Assembly (NCBI GenBank): GCA_028023455.1
Contig: JAQFVV010012419.1
Coordinates: 1-64,000 of the forward strand
DNA length: 64,000 bases
Origin: Epiperipatus broadwayi
Lineage: Eukaryota; Onychophora; Udeonychophora; Euonychophora; Peripatidae
Direction of reading: 5' to 3'
Under the pieces are notes generated by a model. The model worked only from the letters and a program-made list of their open reading frames with translations. It searched no databases and was not told where the DNA came from. Both the position numbers and the translations under genes were made by a program. This document shows positions 1 through 13,100 of the stretch, piece after piece. Each line of letters starts with the position of its first letter. Position 1 is the stretch's first letter.

Positions 1-1265
1 ATATATATATATATATATGTTTAATCAGTTGGAACAATTTGACTGATTTATTAGTAATTAATTCTCTTGAATGCGTGAATGCTATCATTTTCTGGTCAGT
101 GAAGGTAATATATTTAGAATTTATTGATGTGCAGCTCGATGTCAAATGGAACATACATATAATTTTTCTAGCCTGCCATTTCTTATATTTTCAACATTCA
201 AATTTGATAGTTTAATAATCTAAATCAATCACAATAATAATAATAAATCAAGACAGCTTTTTATATCCAATTTTTAGCTACCTTAACCAATCAGAGATAG
301 CATCACTTGCTATTTTTGGACAAATTTTGTTTTAATTAGATCTCTAATTTATTTTCAACTAAATGATTTTTCAACTGAAAAGTTTAATCCTTTTTCCAGA
401 CACTTTTGTTTTAAAAAAAAATAGACTCAATCCTTATTTCCTTTCTTTTCTTTTTTTTCTTTTTCTTTTTAACATCCAGGTAACACTTCAAATCTTTGAG
501 CTTCCTTCTTTAGATCTTGATAAGACAATTTAATTTTTAGAGTTCTCACCCATTATAAGATTCCAAAGTGAAACAATCATTTACAAAAAAAAAAAAATTG
601 CTACAAAGATTGATATCTGATTAAACAGATTTCCTCTTTTAACAAACAATTGTACAAAAAAAATAATTTAACAGATTTAATACTTCCTTTTCTTTCAATA
701 TTTAGGAAATGTAAAATTTTGTATGTAATGTACACACATCCTTCATTCTTTCAAATCATTCATAAACTAACCTTAAATACTATAATTGCTAGCTTAGTAA
801 TTATAACCCAATTATTTAATTAAGTCTGTAACTTTTAAATCCCACTTATAATTAAAGAAAAGCAAAATAGAAGTATAGAATAAAATGTTAGAATTGATCA
901 AGCATAGCTTAGTTTTAAAGAAAGTTAAAATGTTGAATATTTGAAATATAAAACAAATAAATAATTTACACATACATTGCCTATATGTATGCATTATAAC
1001 TTTGCTTTTTAACAGAAAATTTAAATATTAAATGTGTGTGCTGCTCTTTTTGAGATTTATTAACACACAAACAAGTAAAGCATATAATAGCTGTCCCACT
1101 CTCTCTCTGTTTAAAGCTTTTAGAATTTTGATCTGGTAGGGTTTGAACTTGGATTCCCTACAGCTTCTTTTATGGTTATATAAAATTGTGATGATGATTT
1201 TTGGTTTACCTTTTCTACATGCACATTACTATAAATTTATCTAGTGACTAAATTGTAATGGCACA
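1..1265 (-). mobile_element. LTR fragment of element-A family (5' end of an LTR, minus orientation)
   Basis: The stretch matches, with moderate divergence, the right-hand part of both LTRs of element A (compare 50930-52170 and 61280-62520). Shared landmarks include the pyrimidine-rich block near 440-475 and the final CTAGTGACTAAATTGTAATG. The + strand end GGCACA at 1260-1265 is the complement of the LTR start TGTGCC. No purine tract abuts it, unlike the 3' LTR of element A at 52171, and the next bases are TTATATAA. It is therefore a 5' LTR or solo LTR whose remainder lies left of the window. The left edge is an AT run (1-18), possibly a break inside the LTR. Confidence 0.8.
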
Positions 1266-1323
1266 TTATATAAAAACTAGTGTAACATAGTTAAAGAACA
1301 AAAACAGTAAATAGCAAATAAAT

Positions 1324-1878
1324 ATGGATTGACCTAGTACTATAGAAATGCAACCATTGGAGATTGAGTCAATAATTAATGTGGAAAATTCGACTGTACC
1401 AATGCCAAAAGAACAAAAGCTAGTTATACTCATGTTGGAAATGTTTTAGCAGTAATTGATCGAATCAGAGAAGAAAATGATAGAAACAATTTAAGAGATG
1501 GAGATGTGACAGAACTTGGGAAATGACTTAAAAATTGATGATAAACATAAAAAATGATTTCAAAATGGATAAAAACAATTCATCATTAGTGCAGATGAAC
1601 ATCTGGTAGATGAACCTAAGAAAGTCATCATCAGTGTAATGGGTATTGAAAAGCTTAAAGAACATGAAACATCTATAATACAAACTTTAAATTTAAAATC
1701 CAGTCTGGGAATAGAAGATATATTGAGTATGTATTACTTTGATATATATATTAATGAAGAAGAAGTTCTATTGCAAGCATCTACAAAAATAATGATAGAT
1801 GTAAAAATGTGTCACTGTTTGCCATTTGACAAATGTTTCAAGATTTTTATTTGGAAACAAAAAATGCCTGAATATTGA
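1324..1878 (+). pseudogene. Decayed gag-like coiled-coil ORF
   Basis: One reading frame from ATG 1324 to a stop at 1878 gives a charged, helix-rich protein of about 185 residues broken by several in-frame stops; its last 79 codons (from 1639) are open. Near its start, a basic-then-hydrophobic segment (residues around KEQKLVILMLEMF) resembles the start of the element E coiled-coil protein (EKRAIIALLTSMFEK, 40858 onward). That placement, next to an LTR fragment, suggests a gag N-terminal region. The similarity is short and judged by eye. No nucleic-acid-binding knuckle and no pol domain is visible. Confidence 0.45.
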
Positions 1879-2109
1879 TAAAGAATAATATTTGAAGAAA
1901 GTCAAAAATAAATCTGGTTAATATTAAAATGCAATCAAAGTGAATAAAATACTTTACTATGAACCTGAGTTTAAACTGATGAATTACTATAGTCAAAGTG
2001 TCAAATTCTTCAGTTGATGAACCAAACATCAAAACTAGAAGAAAAAGAGAGATGAAATTAAATCTTCCAATCCAGTTTGAAGAAAATAATGGATGGACTA
2101 AGTTGTCCT

Positions 2110-2446
2110 GAAATATATTTCTGTGAATGATTAAATATTTACAGAGGCAAAATCGAAATTAAACAGAGATAAAGATGGCTTTCTTGTTGACTTTAGACTT
2201 GCTAAAGAATTAATGATTTTGAATAATGAACAATATAATGGTTTTTTAAATAAAAGAATATTTGTCATTTTAAAAAGTTATTTGACAAAAATACCAATAA
2301 ATAATTACACAAAAAGTATGAAGAAACGAAATTTCACAGTCCAATTGTCTCTTATTGATGAGAAGCATATGCAACAATTATATTGGCATGTCAAAGTTAC
2401 ATCATTATACTTTTGTGAAAAAAATGTGATGTATTCATTTAGTTAA
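2110..2446 (+). pseudogene. Unrecognised decayed coding segment
   Basis: A second frame, different from that of 1324-1878, is open from about 2165 to the stop at 2446. With one or two stops it can be followed back to about 2110. The peptide is mixed hydrophobic and charged (it contains FLVDFRLAKELMILNNEQYN) and does not look like random AT-rich translation. I do not recognise the family. Position and orientation suggest it continues the same decayed element as the upstream gag-like frame after a frameshift. Chance cannot be excluded. Confidence 0.25.
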
Positions 2447-3483
2447 TTTTTCTTTTATTAAAAGTAAGATAATTTAAATACATTATGGAAACGATGTCAA
2501 AGATTTATAAATATAACAAAAGCTTTTGTAAGTAAATGAAGTTGAAGAATATTAAAATGTAATTGATTTTATTCTTTCTTCCCACTTTTTTGTTTTAAAT
2601 AGAGAGAAGAAATGCAAAATAAATTATCTATCAAATAAAAGGAAAAATATACTCAAAAAGAAAAGATTTATAATTATTTTTTAATTTACTTGAAGTGATA
2701 AAAATATTTTTTGAACTAAGTTTTGTGAAAGATGAAGTACTAATTTAAAATAAATAGATTATTGGTTTTATCGTAGTCCAATGCCCAATCGATGTTCCTT
2801 ATCAACTATTTAAAAACTGCTATTGGTAAATGAAACTCTGCAAATGGATTGCGAGAGAAAAAATACAGATACTAACATCTTATTTGCCTTTAAAGTTTTA
2901 CTCAAGGAGACTAAAAAAATGAAAAATATTTAAAGGAAGAAAAAAAAACTTTCATGACAGTGATAAGATATTCTAAATCCAAAACCTTTAATGCTTTGAT
3001 ATTGTTTTTTACTTTGTGAATATTCAGAACAAATAAATGTAAAGAATATTTAACTTTTAAAAAACTAAAGAATAAAAACTACTATTGGAACTTGTCAAAA
3101 ATGACATTATTTTTTATTCATGAAGGAACTATAAGAATATAATATTTGGATTTGAAATATTTACAGTATGAATTGTATCATAATTCCTTATAGTAAAGTA
3201 TATGAAACTCTATAGAAAAGTTATCTAGCAATAAACAACAATACTTTTTTATGTTGGAAGTTATCATGTAAAGTTATAAAGAATAACATATTTGACCTTT
3301 TATTATAATTTCTGATCAAAAAAGTACTCAAGAAAGAAAAACCCAAAAAAGATTCTAGTGATTTATTTATTTATTTTGTCATTAATACTTATTTACAAAT
3401 TTTATTAATTGTTTTCATGTATTCCCTAAAGTAAGAATAGAATAAAATACTTTGCTATTTCATAAAAATACAATTGTGTATAT
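2447..3483. other. AT-rich DNA without recognisable features
   Basis: No open frame of note, no repeat partner found in the window and no RNA gene seen. It lies between the decayed gag-like segment and the ATAT target site of the first G solo LTR. Confidence 0.4.
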
Positions 3484-5996
3484 TGTAATGGACATATTTG
3501 TATGCTTCATTAACATAGTGCAGAAATCGACAACTAGACAGAAAAGCAGCACTATAGGTAGGGAAACTACCAGCAGTACTGAGTTTGAACATGGTTTATC
3601 AGTTCCACAATACACACTATGAAACAACGCATCTGATGCTACATTAGCAAACATTTCTCTAGGCATGGGGATCAGGGAGATACAAGAGACTCATTTTTTT
3701 ATTTTGGAGTGAGCCATTTAATAACAATAAATCTAGACATTTATATATATTTAAATAATCGAGGAGATACTATTCTGAATGTGTGTCAAACAAATAAACA
3801 TATGACAGCAGATGTATGATTTGAAATTATTTTAATGAATACATTTAATAATAATGGTAGCGGTATTATTATCCCCATACCCTTTATAGTTACAAAAGGA
3901 GGTACAATTATTTATTAATATAATTTAGCTACCTGAATGCTTGGGATAAGTGTTTATAAGATCATGACTCTGAGAATTTAATATCTTTTGTAATGCGAGA
4001 GTCCAAATCAGAAAATAATAATCAGGGTTGAGAACATAAATGTATTCAAATAAATAATAGATTTACCTTATAGAAAGAATTATTTATGGGCAGACATTGA
4101 TCTGAGAGCAAATTCATGCCGTATAATGGAAAGACGGAGTCATACTTGAAATACTAAAATTAATTACAAAAAAACACGTGGGACATTTAGAGATGTGATG
4201 TGAAGGTGGCAGTATGTTGAAACGGCAGAGCCAGTGGATAATATTTAAAATGACGAGCTGGCATTTGCCATAGTCCAAAAAGGTAAAGTGGTCACATTTA
4301 GCATCCTCAGGTATAAGGGGCCATGCTGCAATTTCTTCCTGACTGCATGACAGGTGTCAAGTCCTATGGGAACATTTCTTATGTCTGCTTATATATGACA
4401 ACAAGGATACAGTATTCACTGTTGATCCAAGAAATCCAAGGCTCAAAGATGAATTATGGCATCTTTAAACTGCCACATATCTATCTAATGTAAGTATCAA
4501 ATTGGACTTACTTTTAAAATTACATTTGAAATTTACAACTCTGTCTCCCAATACCAACCTTTAATAAATTAACTGATTTTGCCCTCAAATAAATGTAATT
4601 AGTGGATTTGCTGAAATACGCTAGCTTTATTATTAAAACTCAAAAGTTTGGGATTGTTATTTTAAGACTTAATATGTCTGCCACCTACTGTGTGGTAGAC
4701 TTTTGCCTTTACAATTAGGGAAACAACAAATTCATATTGATTAATATAGAACTAATTTGAACAAAATAATTTAACATGAGTAAAATATCAAGAATATGAC
4801 TTCCAGGACATGCATCCATTATTTCATGTAATCATTTAGTAAGTAGAAAATTATGGTGACTTCCAAGCTGACCAGCCAACATAAGTACATAAAAGAGATC
4901 TACAATTCGAGTGCCACACAATATGGCAACTGTTTTAATTATTATTTACATTTAAAGATTGGCTGAGTCTGGTCGGAAATCTTATAGGCATGCTATTACT
5001 AAAGCAAAAAAATGCAAAATAGAAATATATACCCAAGAAAGTAGAAAATGGTCAGGTAAGCTAAATTATTCAAAAAGATTTACAGAGTTTAGATTAATAA
5101 ATATATTTTATAAGTACCCAATTTATAAAGTTTAGGGATAGCTTGCAAATAGAAATTTAGAGTACTCTAAAGGCCTTTGGTACAGGTACCTATTTTATAA
5201 GGATATGAATTTTCACATTTCATGTTAGTCGCATATTGTCCATTTAGTTTATAACAGCAGTTTTCCTTTCCTAGCACTCAGGTTATGGTGTTCATTTTGA
5301 TATTGATGGTAGCTTTCCATCTATCTTGACAGCAGATTTCCATTACTCAACTTCTGAAGGGCACATGTGGAGGTTCAGGCATTTGACTGACCATTTCTGG
5401 AGGAGAATAGCTCCATCACTTTCTACTTTAACATTTTAGAATATTCCCCATATATAAAAATTAATTTTTGATAGCTAGAAACACATGAATCAAAGCAGGA
5501 TTCACAAGTCTCCAGACCAAAAAAAAGGAATAACCCACAATTCCATTAATTTTGTCTTTTTACTGACCCTGTTTTACTTTATCTTTCAATTTTTAGATCG
5601 ATCTATTTGCCCCTAGGAGAATCAATGCATTAGTCAAGAATTTAAGATTTTAATTAAATCAAAAAACTACATTTTCTATTGTTCAGATTTATTTTTACAC
5701 CTTTTAACATTTCACAGCAATTAAAATTTTTAGGAAATTTTTTCCTAATTAATCCATTATCTCTCACTGACCATGACTTGCAAAATTTCAAATACACGGG
5801 ATTTATAATTTATTTTTACATTTTTTTAAAAAAAATTAAAATCGAGTTTCAAAGTTATTATTTTAAAATAAGATTTTAGAAAATTAGAAATAAATGAATG
5901 AAAGTTTATAACTTAAAATAAAATAGATAAATCTATATAAATATTATATAACTAAAAAGAGAATTTTGAAATTATATCAAACTATTTAAATTTACT

Positions 5997-6005
5997 GTTT
6001 AAATC
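5997..6005. repeat. 9-bp target duplication, left copy (foldback element)
   Basis: GTTTAAATC at 5997-6005 is repeated exactly at 9839-9847, immediately outside the inverted repeats that start GTGCTGATATA. The uninterrupted family G copy at 14220-16785 shows that both flanks belong to one LTR, so this is an insertion site. Confidence 0.8.
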
Positions 6006-7531
6006 AGTGCTGATATATTATGTGCTTGGCGGCCATTTTGAATTTGAAAACAGCCAAAAACACTTCTGTCACATGCAAGCAATAAATATCATCGACTAGA
6101 AACACTCATTTTTTTTAAAAAAATTAATCGCCTGAGGCACTATAATTAAAAAAGGTGTTGGGAAGGGACTACACTTAAAAAAAATTGCGGGAAACCGTCA
6201 CATTAAATAGCTTAAGGTGATACTATCAAAAAAAAGTGTGGGAAAAGAAAAAGAGGTGAAAATTAAAAAATACTTTCAAATAAACCAAAAACGCTAATTT
6301 ATATATATAGTCATAATCAAACATTGCAATATTTACAAAAACCCATTAAAATATAACGATCATTAGAAAAATAATAAATGCTATTTTAAAAATATCAGTC
6401 CAGTCTATCAACACTATATACTAAATCAGTATTATAATTTTAGAAAACAATATTTAAAAAGTACTTTAAAATAAACCAAAAATGCTAATATATATAGTGA
6501 TGATAATCAAATTAATGTGGGTTAAGGCATTTTTTTAAAAAAGGCATAAAACCTAAATATATATACACATAGCGATAATTAAAACAATGATAAATGCTTC
6601 TATCAAAAGATTACTCCGGTCTTTCAACAGTATATACTAAATCTCAAAAACCAGTATTATAATTTAAAAAATGATATTTAAAATGTATATTGCTAAATGT
6701 GAAATGGCGGGAATATCACTTTCAACACTATCTCGTGGAGCATTTTAAAAATATAATATTTTACATTTAGCTTTGGGATTATCCCTCCAACTAAGAGTTG
6801 TAATAATAAATCACAAATCTGAATAATAGACATATTAATGCATATTACAGTTAGCATTTATTTAAGTAATTTTTTACTAATATTTTAAGAATTTAAAAAA
6901 AAATTACCAACTTTCCAAAAAGGATGGATGGTCATCTGCTCAGGCTAAATTTGGTTCTTCCTAGCTCTCTTCATTAGTGCAACACCACAAGCCATCAACA
7001 ATTTATACTTTTAAGATTTAGGTTTATTATTTTAAAGAAGACACCAATAAAATTAATTTATTCAGGAAATATCGCAGCTTGATATGGTCTCTTTCAAATT
7101 TATTTTTAAAACTGCCTACTTGGGTCTTACACAAATTAAAGCAGGTTTGTATGACATAAGATAATTTACAAGAATTATAGTTAGGTATGGGCCTTTGTTT
7201 TACTAAGATAAAAGAAAGTGTTAAGTTAAACATTCAAATTTTTAAAAAAAACAACTGTAAACCAGCTAATGGACTTTTATGCCTCAAGCCTAACTAGTCA
7301 TCAAATGCAAAAGAGGGTTAAAATTTATTATAAAAAAATTTATAATAAATTAATGATTTAAAAATATAATCGCACTGTAACATATTATACATAACAACTT
7401 GTACTCATATATATATATATATCTTTAGCATCTTTTAGAAATGCAATAAGCAGATCCCGATCATTAAGATGCTTTTTATTTGCGTCTTTAAAGTGTTAAA
7501 ACTAAAATCTTAAAAGTAATACATGTATCGG

Positions 7532-7562
<31 letters not shown>

Positions 7563-9838
7563 GAGTACAAGTTGTGATGTATAATATGTTACAGTGCGAT
7601 TATATTTTTAAATCATTAATTTATTATAAATTTTTTTATAATAAATTTTCACCCTCTTTTGCATTTGATGACTAGTTAGATTTGAGGCATAAAAGTCCAT
7701 TAGCTGGTTTACAGTTGTTGTTTTTTTAAATTTGAAAGTTTAACTTAACATTTTCTTTTATCTTAGTAAGACAAAGGCCCATACCTAACTATAATTATTG
7801 GAAATTATCTTACGTCATACAAACCTGCTTTAATTTGTGTAAGACCCAAGTAGACAGTTTTAAAAATAAATTTGAAAGAGACCATATCAAGCTGCGATAT
7901 TTCCTGAATAAATTAATTTTATTGGTGTCTTCTTTAAAATAATAAACCTAAATCTTAAAAGTATAATTTGTTGATGGCTTGTGGTGTTGCACTAATGAAG
8001 AGATCTAGGAAGAACCAAATTTAGCCTGAGCAGATGACCATCCATCCTTTTTAGAAAGTTGGTAATTTTTTTTTTAATTCTTAAAATATTAGTAAAAAAT
8101 TACTTAAATAAATGCTAACTGTAATATGCATTAATATGTCTATTATTCAGATTTGTGATTTATTATTACAACTCTTAGTTGGAGGGATAATCCCAAAGCC
8201 AAATGTAAAATATTATATTTTTAAAAATGCTCCACGAAATAGTGTTGAAAGTGATATTCCTGCCATTTCACATTTAGCAATATACATTTTAAATATCATT
8301 TTTTAAATTATAATACTGGTTTTTGAGATTTAGTATATACTGTTGAAAGACCGGAGTAATCTTTTGATAGAAGCATTTATCATTTTTTTTAATTATCGCT
8401 ATGTGTATATATATTTAGGTTTTATGCCTTTTTTAAAAAAATGCCTTAACCCACATTAATTTGATTATCATCACTATATATATTAGCGTTTTTGGTTTAT
8501 TTTAAAGTACTTTTTAAATATTGTTTTCTAAAATTATAATACTGATTTAGTACATAGCATTGATAGACCACAGTGATATTTTTAAAATAGCATTTATTAT
8601 TTTTCTAGTGATCACTATATTTTAACGGGTTTTTGTAAATATTGCAATGCTTGATTATGACTATATATATAAATTAGTGTTTTTGGTTTATTTTAAAGTA
8701 TTTTTTAATTTTCACCTCTTTTTCTTTTCCCCACACTTTTTTTTTGATAGTATCACCTTAGGCTATTTAATGTGACGGTTTTACTATTGCAATTTTTGAT
8801 TATAACTAAATATTGTTTTTTAAAATTATAATACTGATTTAGTATATAGCATTGATAGACCGGACTGATATTTTTAAAATAGCATTTATTATTTTTCTAG
8901 TGATCGCTATATTTTAACAGGTTTTTGTAAATATTGCAATGTTTGATTATGACTATATATATAAATTAGCGTTTTTGGTTTATTTTAAAGTATTTTTTAA
9001 TTTTCACCTCTTTTTCTTCCCCCCCCACACTTTTTTTGATAGTATCACCTTAGGCTATTTAATGTGATGGTTTTACTATTGCAATGTTTGATTATGACTA
9101 AATATTGTTTTTTAAAATTATAATACTGATTTAGTATATAGCGTTGATAGACCGGACTGATATTTTTAAAATAGCATTTATTATTTTTCTAGTGATCGCT
9201 ATATTTTAACAGGTTTTTGTAAATATTGCAATGTTTGATTATGACTATATATATAAATTAGCGTTTTTGGTTTATTTTAAAGTATTTTTTAATTTTCACC
9301 TCTTTTTCTTTTCCCCCACTTTTTTTTGATAGTATCACCTTAGGCTATTTAATGTGATGGTTTTACTATTGCAATGTTTGATTATGACTAAATATTGTTT
9401 TTTAAAATTATAATACTGATTTAGTATATAGCGTTGATAGACCGGAGTGATATTTTTAAAATAGCATTTATTATTTTTCTAGTGATCGCTATATTTTAAT
9501 GGGTTTTTGTAAATATTGCAATGTTTGATTATGACTATATATATATAAATTAGCATTTTTGGTTTATTTTAAAGTATTTTTTAGTTTTCACCTCTTTTTC
9601 TTTTCCCACACTTTTTTTTGATAGTATCACCTTAGGCTATTTAATGTGATGGTTTCCCGTAATTTTTTTAAGTGTAGTCCCTTCCCAACACCTTTTTTAA
9701 TTATAGTGCCTCAGGCGATTTATTTTTTTAAAAAATGAGTGTTTCTAGTCTATGACATTTATCGTTTGCATGTGCCAGCAGTGTTTTTGGCTGTTTTCAA
9801 ATTCAAAATGGCCGCTGAGTGCATACTATATCAGCACC
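6006..9838. mobile_element. Foldback DNA transposon with about 1.4-2.3 kb inverted arms
   Basis: The left arm (6006-7422) is the reverse complement of the right arm (7547-9838), with a 124-bp loop (7423-7546) bounded by AT and CA runs. Outer ends read AGTGCTGATATA and, complemented, GGTGCTGATATA, and a 9-bp direct duplication flanks them. The right arm is longer because it holds a tandem array of about 291-bp units that is essentially single copy on the left. No transposase or other coding sequence is visible; open frames at 8112-8306 and 9739-9951 have no family signature. Long inverted repeats with internal tandem repeats and 9-bp duplications are known for Foldback and Mutator-like elements. 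Assignment to either is inference. Confidence 0.85.
8470..9690. repeat. Tandem array of about 291-bp units in the right foldback arm
   Basis: The marker GGCTATTTAATGTGA begins at 8761, 9053, 9343 and 9635 (periods 292, 290, 292). Intervening blocks repeat in order: TTTTAAAATTATAATACTGATTTAG, the GATAGACC block, the TATTGCAATG block and the pyrimidine run before GATAGTATCACC. A partial, more diverged unit precedes 8761. The left arm carries the corresponding sequence about once (6190-6460), so the array grew on one arm after or during formation of the palindrome. Confidence 0.85.
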
Positions 9839-10023
9839 GTTTAAATCTGCTATCAAAGTGTGTGTGCATTTACAGTGAATTTGACAGATGCTTATATATA
9901 TTTAATACCGCTACATACACAATTCAATACCAAAAATTTAAATTTAGGTAGAATAAAGGTGGTGGGTGAGAAATGATAGAAAATGTGAAACTTAAGATTC
10001 AAATTCGAATCTTACTGTTTCAA

Positions 10024-10167
10024 TATTTTATCAACAAGTGTTATGTATAAATGATAGAAATATTTTAGTGGTATGCTAACTCAATATAATTAATTACTGT
10101 ATTTTTATGAAATAGCATACCACTAAAATATTTCTATCATTTCTACATAACACTTGTTGATAAAATA
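10024..10167. mobile_element. Small hairpin element (MITE-like), 54-bp inverted arms
   Basis: Bases 10024-10077 and 10114-10167 are near-perfect reverse complements (TATTTTATCAACAAGTG outward to GTATGCT inward) around a 36-bp AT-rich loop. The outermost bases can be read as a TA duplication flanking a TTTTATCAACAAG inverted repeat, as in Tc1/mariner-derived MITEs; that classification is inference. It directly abuts the ATAT target of G copy U1. Confidence 0.65.
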
Positions 10168-13100
10168 TATACAATTAATGCAACACACATGACCCAAAAA
10201 AGAACCCCCATAGCTCTAAAAACATTTTCTCCAATTCATTATGCTTATAGTATACAGCAGCAGAAGCAAATGAGTATTTGTGTAAAGAATAAGATTTGGC
10301 TAACCAGCTGATAGTCTCCTATAATTTTAGTTGTACATTTTTATGCTTCTGCTAAAGCTGTTGATAGTTTCCATCACACTATGTACATATGTTAATTTTC
10401 TCAATTACAGATTTATTGATCATATAGAGCTATATGGATAGAATTCAATGTGCTACACAAATGTCCAGTAAAATAACAATAAAGTTAAAAAATAATCAAT
10501 AGTGCAAACAAACCAATCATATAATTATGTTCATAAATCTGACAGTTCAGTGAGAAAAGATTATAATAACATGAGAAAAATATTGGATCAATTTCAGAGT
10601 AGTAATTTACATTCTGAATGTACTCTGACATTATGTCACATTCACCACTATTTGGCATTATTTAGACCAGAGTGGTACTAGGAAAAACATTTAAATGGTT
10701 TTGACTTAAGGAATAAAATATACAATTTAATGCATTTTAAATATGTTGCTGAAATAACAATTAGCTTATTTAGAAAATTGTTTAGCCTAAATAAAAAATA
10801 AGATTTATTTACTGATATATAAATATATCTCTAGTAAATTAATTAAAGAGAATGTAACTTAAAACAACAATTTTAATTTATTTCACAAAAACATTTATAT
10901 TTGCTTTTGCTTTCTGAAAAATAAGATAATATATAAAACATTAATTCAAATATGAAAATTATTGGAGCAGAGAATACCTGTTCTATGAAATTCATACAAA
11001 ATGCACCTGTATTAAGATTCAGCAATATGTAAAGAGTTCTTGTAAAACATGCAAATGCCGAAGTTATTTTACTATTTGTTTATTATTTATTTTCGATTTT
11101 GTAATGAAGCAAAATTCCATATCTATGAAAAATCCGTTTATACATTTTTGAACATAGCTTTCGTCTAATCATATGGCTGATGAACTAGAAGAGAACTGAC
11201 TCTGAAATCTCATAAACTAGTGAAACTTTAATGAAATATCAATTGAAGTAATGTTAAATACATTTAAAAAAATAAAAAATAGACAAAAAATGCTTATCAG
11301 CAAGCAAAAATTATAAAGAGTCAAACAATTGAGAAAGGCTCTATCCTATGCATACAACTTTTTAAAAATGTAAAAAATATCAAAAGTGGTAAACACATTT
11401 TGTAAAGATTTATTTTTTCTAATCATGTTTCATAGTTTTCTATATTAATAATTTTTGTTATAACTAAAAGTGTATTTATGTGTTCCATGTTTAGTGCTAT
11501 TAAGGTTTTCAATAATTTTTCTTATTATCATTCATTCATTTTTAGAAAGTCCATGAACATACATTAACTTGTGAGAAATGAGAAGAATCAATCATGTCTA
11601 GCCATAATTTATTTTATTATCTGTTTATCTACATATAAAGTCAATACCTCTCTCTAGAGATTGTAAAGGACAGAATATAAGCGTTTTTTATATGAATGAC
11701 TTATGTCAAATCAGTTTTAACTTTTTAATATAGAATGTATTTTAGTTTTAAAATTAGCATTTTTAATTACTGATATGAATATTGATAGATAACAAAAGTG
11801 TTAACTTTTTAATTTATGAAACATTTACTTTGTGCATATTCTAGTTTTATTTCAATAAATTATTTGGTCTGTTAAGTTTAAAATTTTCACAGTTATTTAT
11901 TATTAACTCCTTTCATTGTATATTTCATACTGTAACAGAACAGCTCCTAATATTGCATGACAGTAGACGTGGTAGATCATCAAAGTGGATGAGAAAGCAT
12001 ATCTAGGATTCTTAAATTTCTAGACTTTGATCTCACTCCTAGGACATGATGTAATAGCATATAAACATATATCATAATCATATTTATCTCTTTTCTCTAT
12101 TTTTAACTTCCATTTATTTCAGGATTCGAGCTTAGGGAAAGTATGCATAATAATATGCTTCAGGGAATATTAATATTACAATCTTGATTGTGAAGCATGT
12201 GATAAATTGATAAATGGAAAAAAGCAAATAACAGTCTTAAATTTGAACTCATATATTTAATATTTTTTATTATTACAATTTATTTAACAAAAGATTATAA
12301 CGAAAACAATTAATTTGTTGAGATACTTATAACCATTCTTTGTTTCCTCTCAAAAAATAATCATTCAATATCAGTACTAAAAATTAAATTAACACTTGTT
12401 ATTATTTATATATACACTTGCTTGCTAATTTAGACTTTACTAAAATCGGAATATATTATCTCCAATATGTTTGTTGATTAATTTATATTAACAATGTGGT
12501 GATGCTGTGGGAAACCCTCTTCTAGTGTGATTTGTTTCTACAATGATAGTAAAGACTATTCACAATAGAAACTAATAATCATATATATTAAAAAAAAAGA
12601 TGAAATGATTAGTATTAACAAACAAATAACAAATAATGATGTAACTATACAACTGTTGGTATTGAATGTGTAAAAATATAAAATCTTATCTCTAATCCTG
12701 GTGATAATTAAATTCATCTGCAAGCAAGTTCATATTTGATTCTATATTTTATTTTAATTTAAAAATAAGGCTAATAAGGTTTTCCCTTTTCTAACATATC
12801 AAAACTTTATGCCCCTCTTAACCTATGGTAAAGGAAAGATATAAACAAAAAATTATAGATACATAAAATAAAAAATATGATATCATTCTAAGATAAATCA
12901 AGAGTCAGAAAAGGAAAATATCCTAAGAGGATTATATGTGTTTTTTGCAACAGTTTATGATCCAATCAGTGGGGTTTGAATGTTCTAGAATGTTCATAAT
13001 ACTGATCTGAACTTTTCTGTTTGTATGGACTTCCTTGAGATGTTGAGTTTGTAGTTTCACATCCAAGTAGTAAAATTGGTAGTGCTTGCAACATAGATGA

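Larger units (their letters stand above)
3484..10022 (-). mobile_element. Family G solo LTR, copy U1, interrupted by a foldback element
   Basis: On the minus strand the repeat begins TGAAACAGTAAGATTC at 10022 and ends TTACA at 3484. Both ends are flanked by ATAT (3480-3483 and 10023-10026), a 4-bp target duplication. Without the foldback insert and one copy of its 9-bp duplication it is about 2.7 kb. It aligns along its length with 14220-16785 in inverted orientation: 3484-3700 with 16570-16785, 4080-4470 with 15680-16090, 4970-5470 with 14880-15340, 5740-5990 with 14400-14650, and 9850-10022 with 14220-14390. TG...CA ends, ATAT duplications and no coding region make it a solo LTR. No internal partner is present. 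Confidence 0.8.

Noticed and set aside
7501-7570. CA/AT-rich loop of the foldback element as an origin or regulatory site
   Set aside because: Only simple repeats between the arms; no supporting motif.
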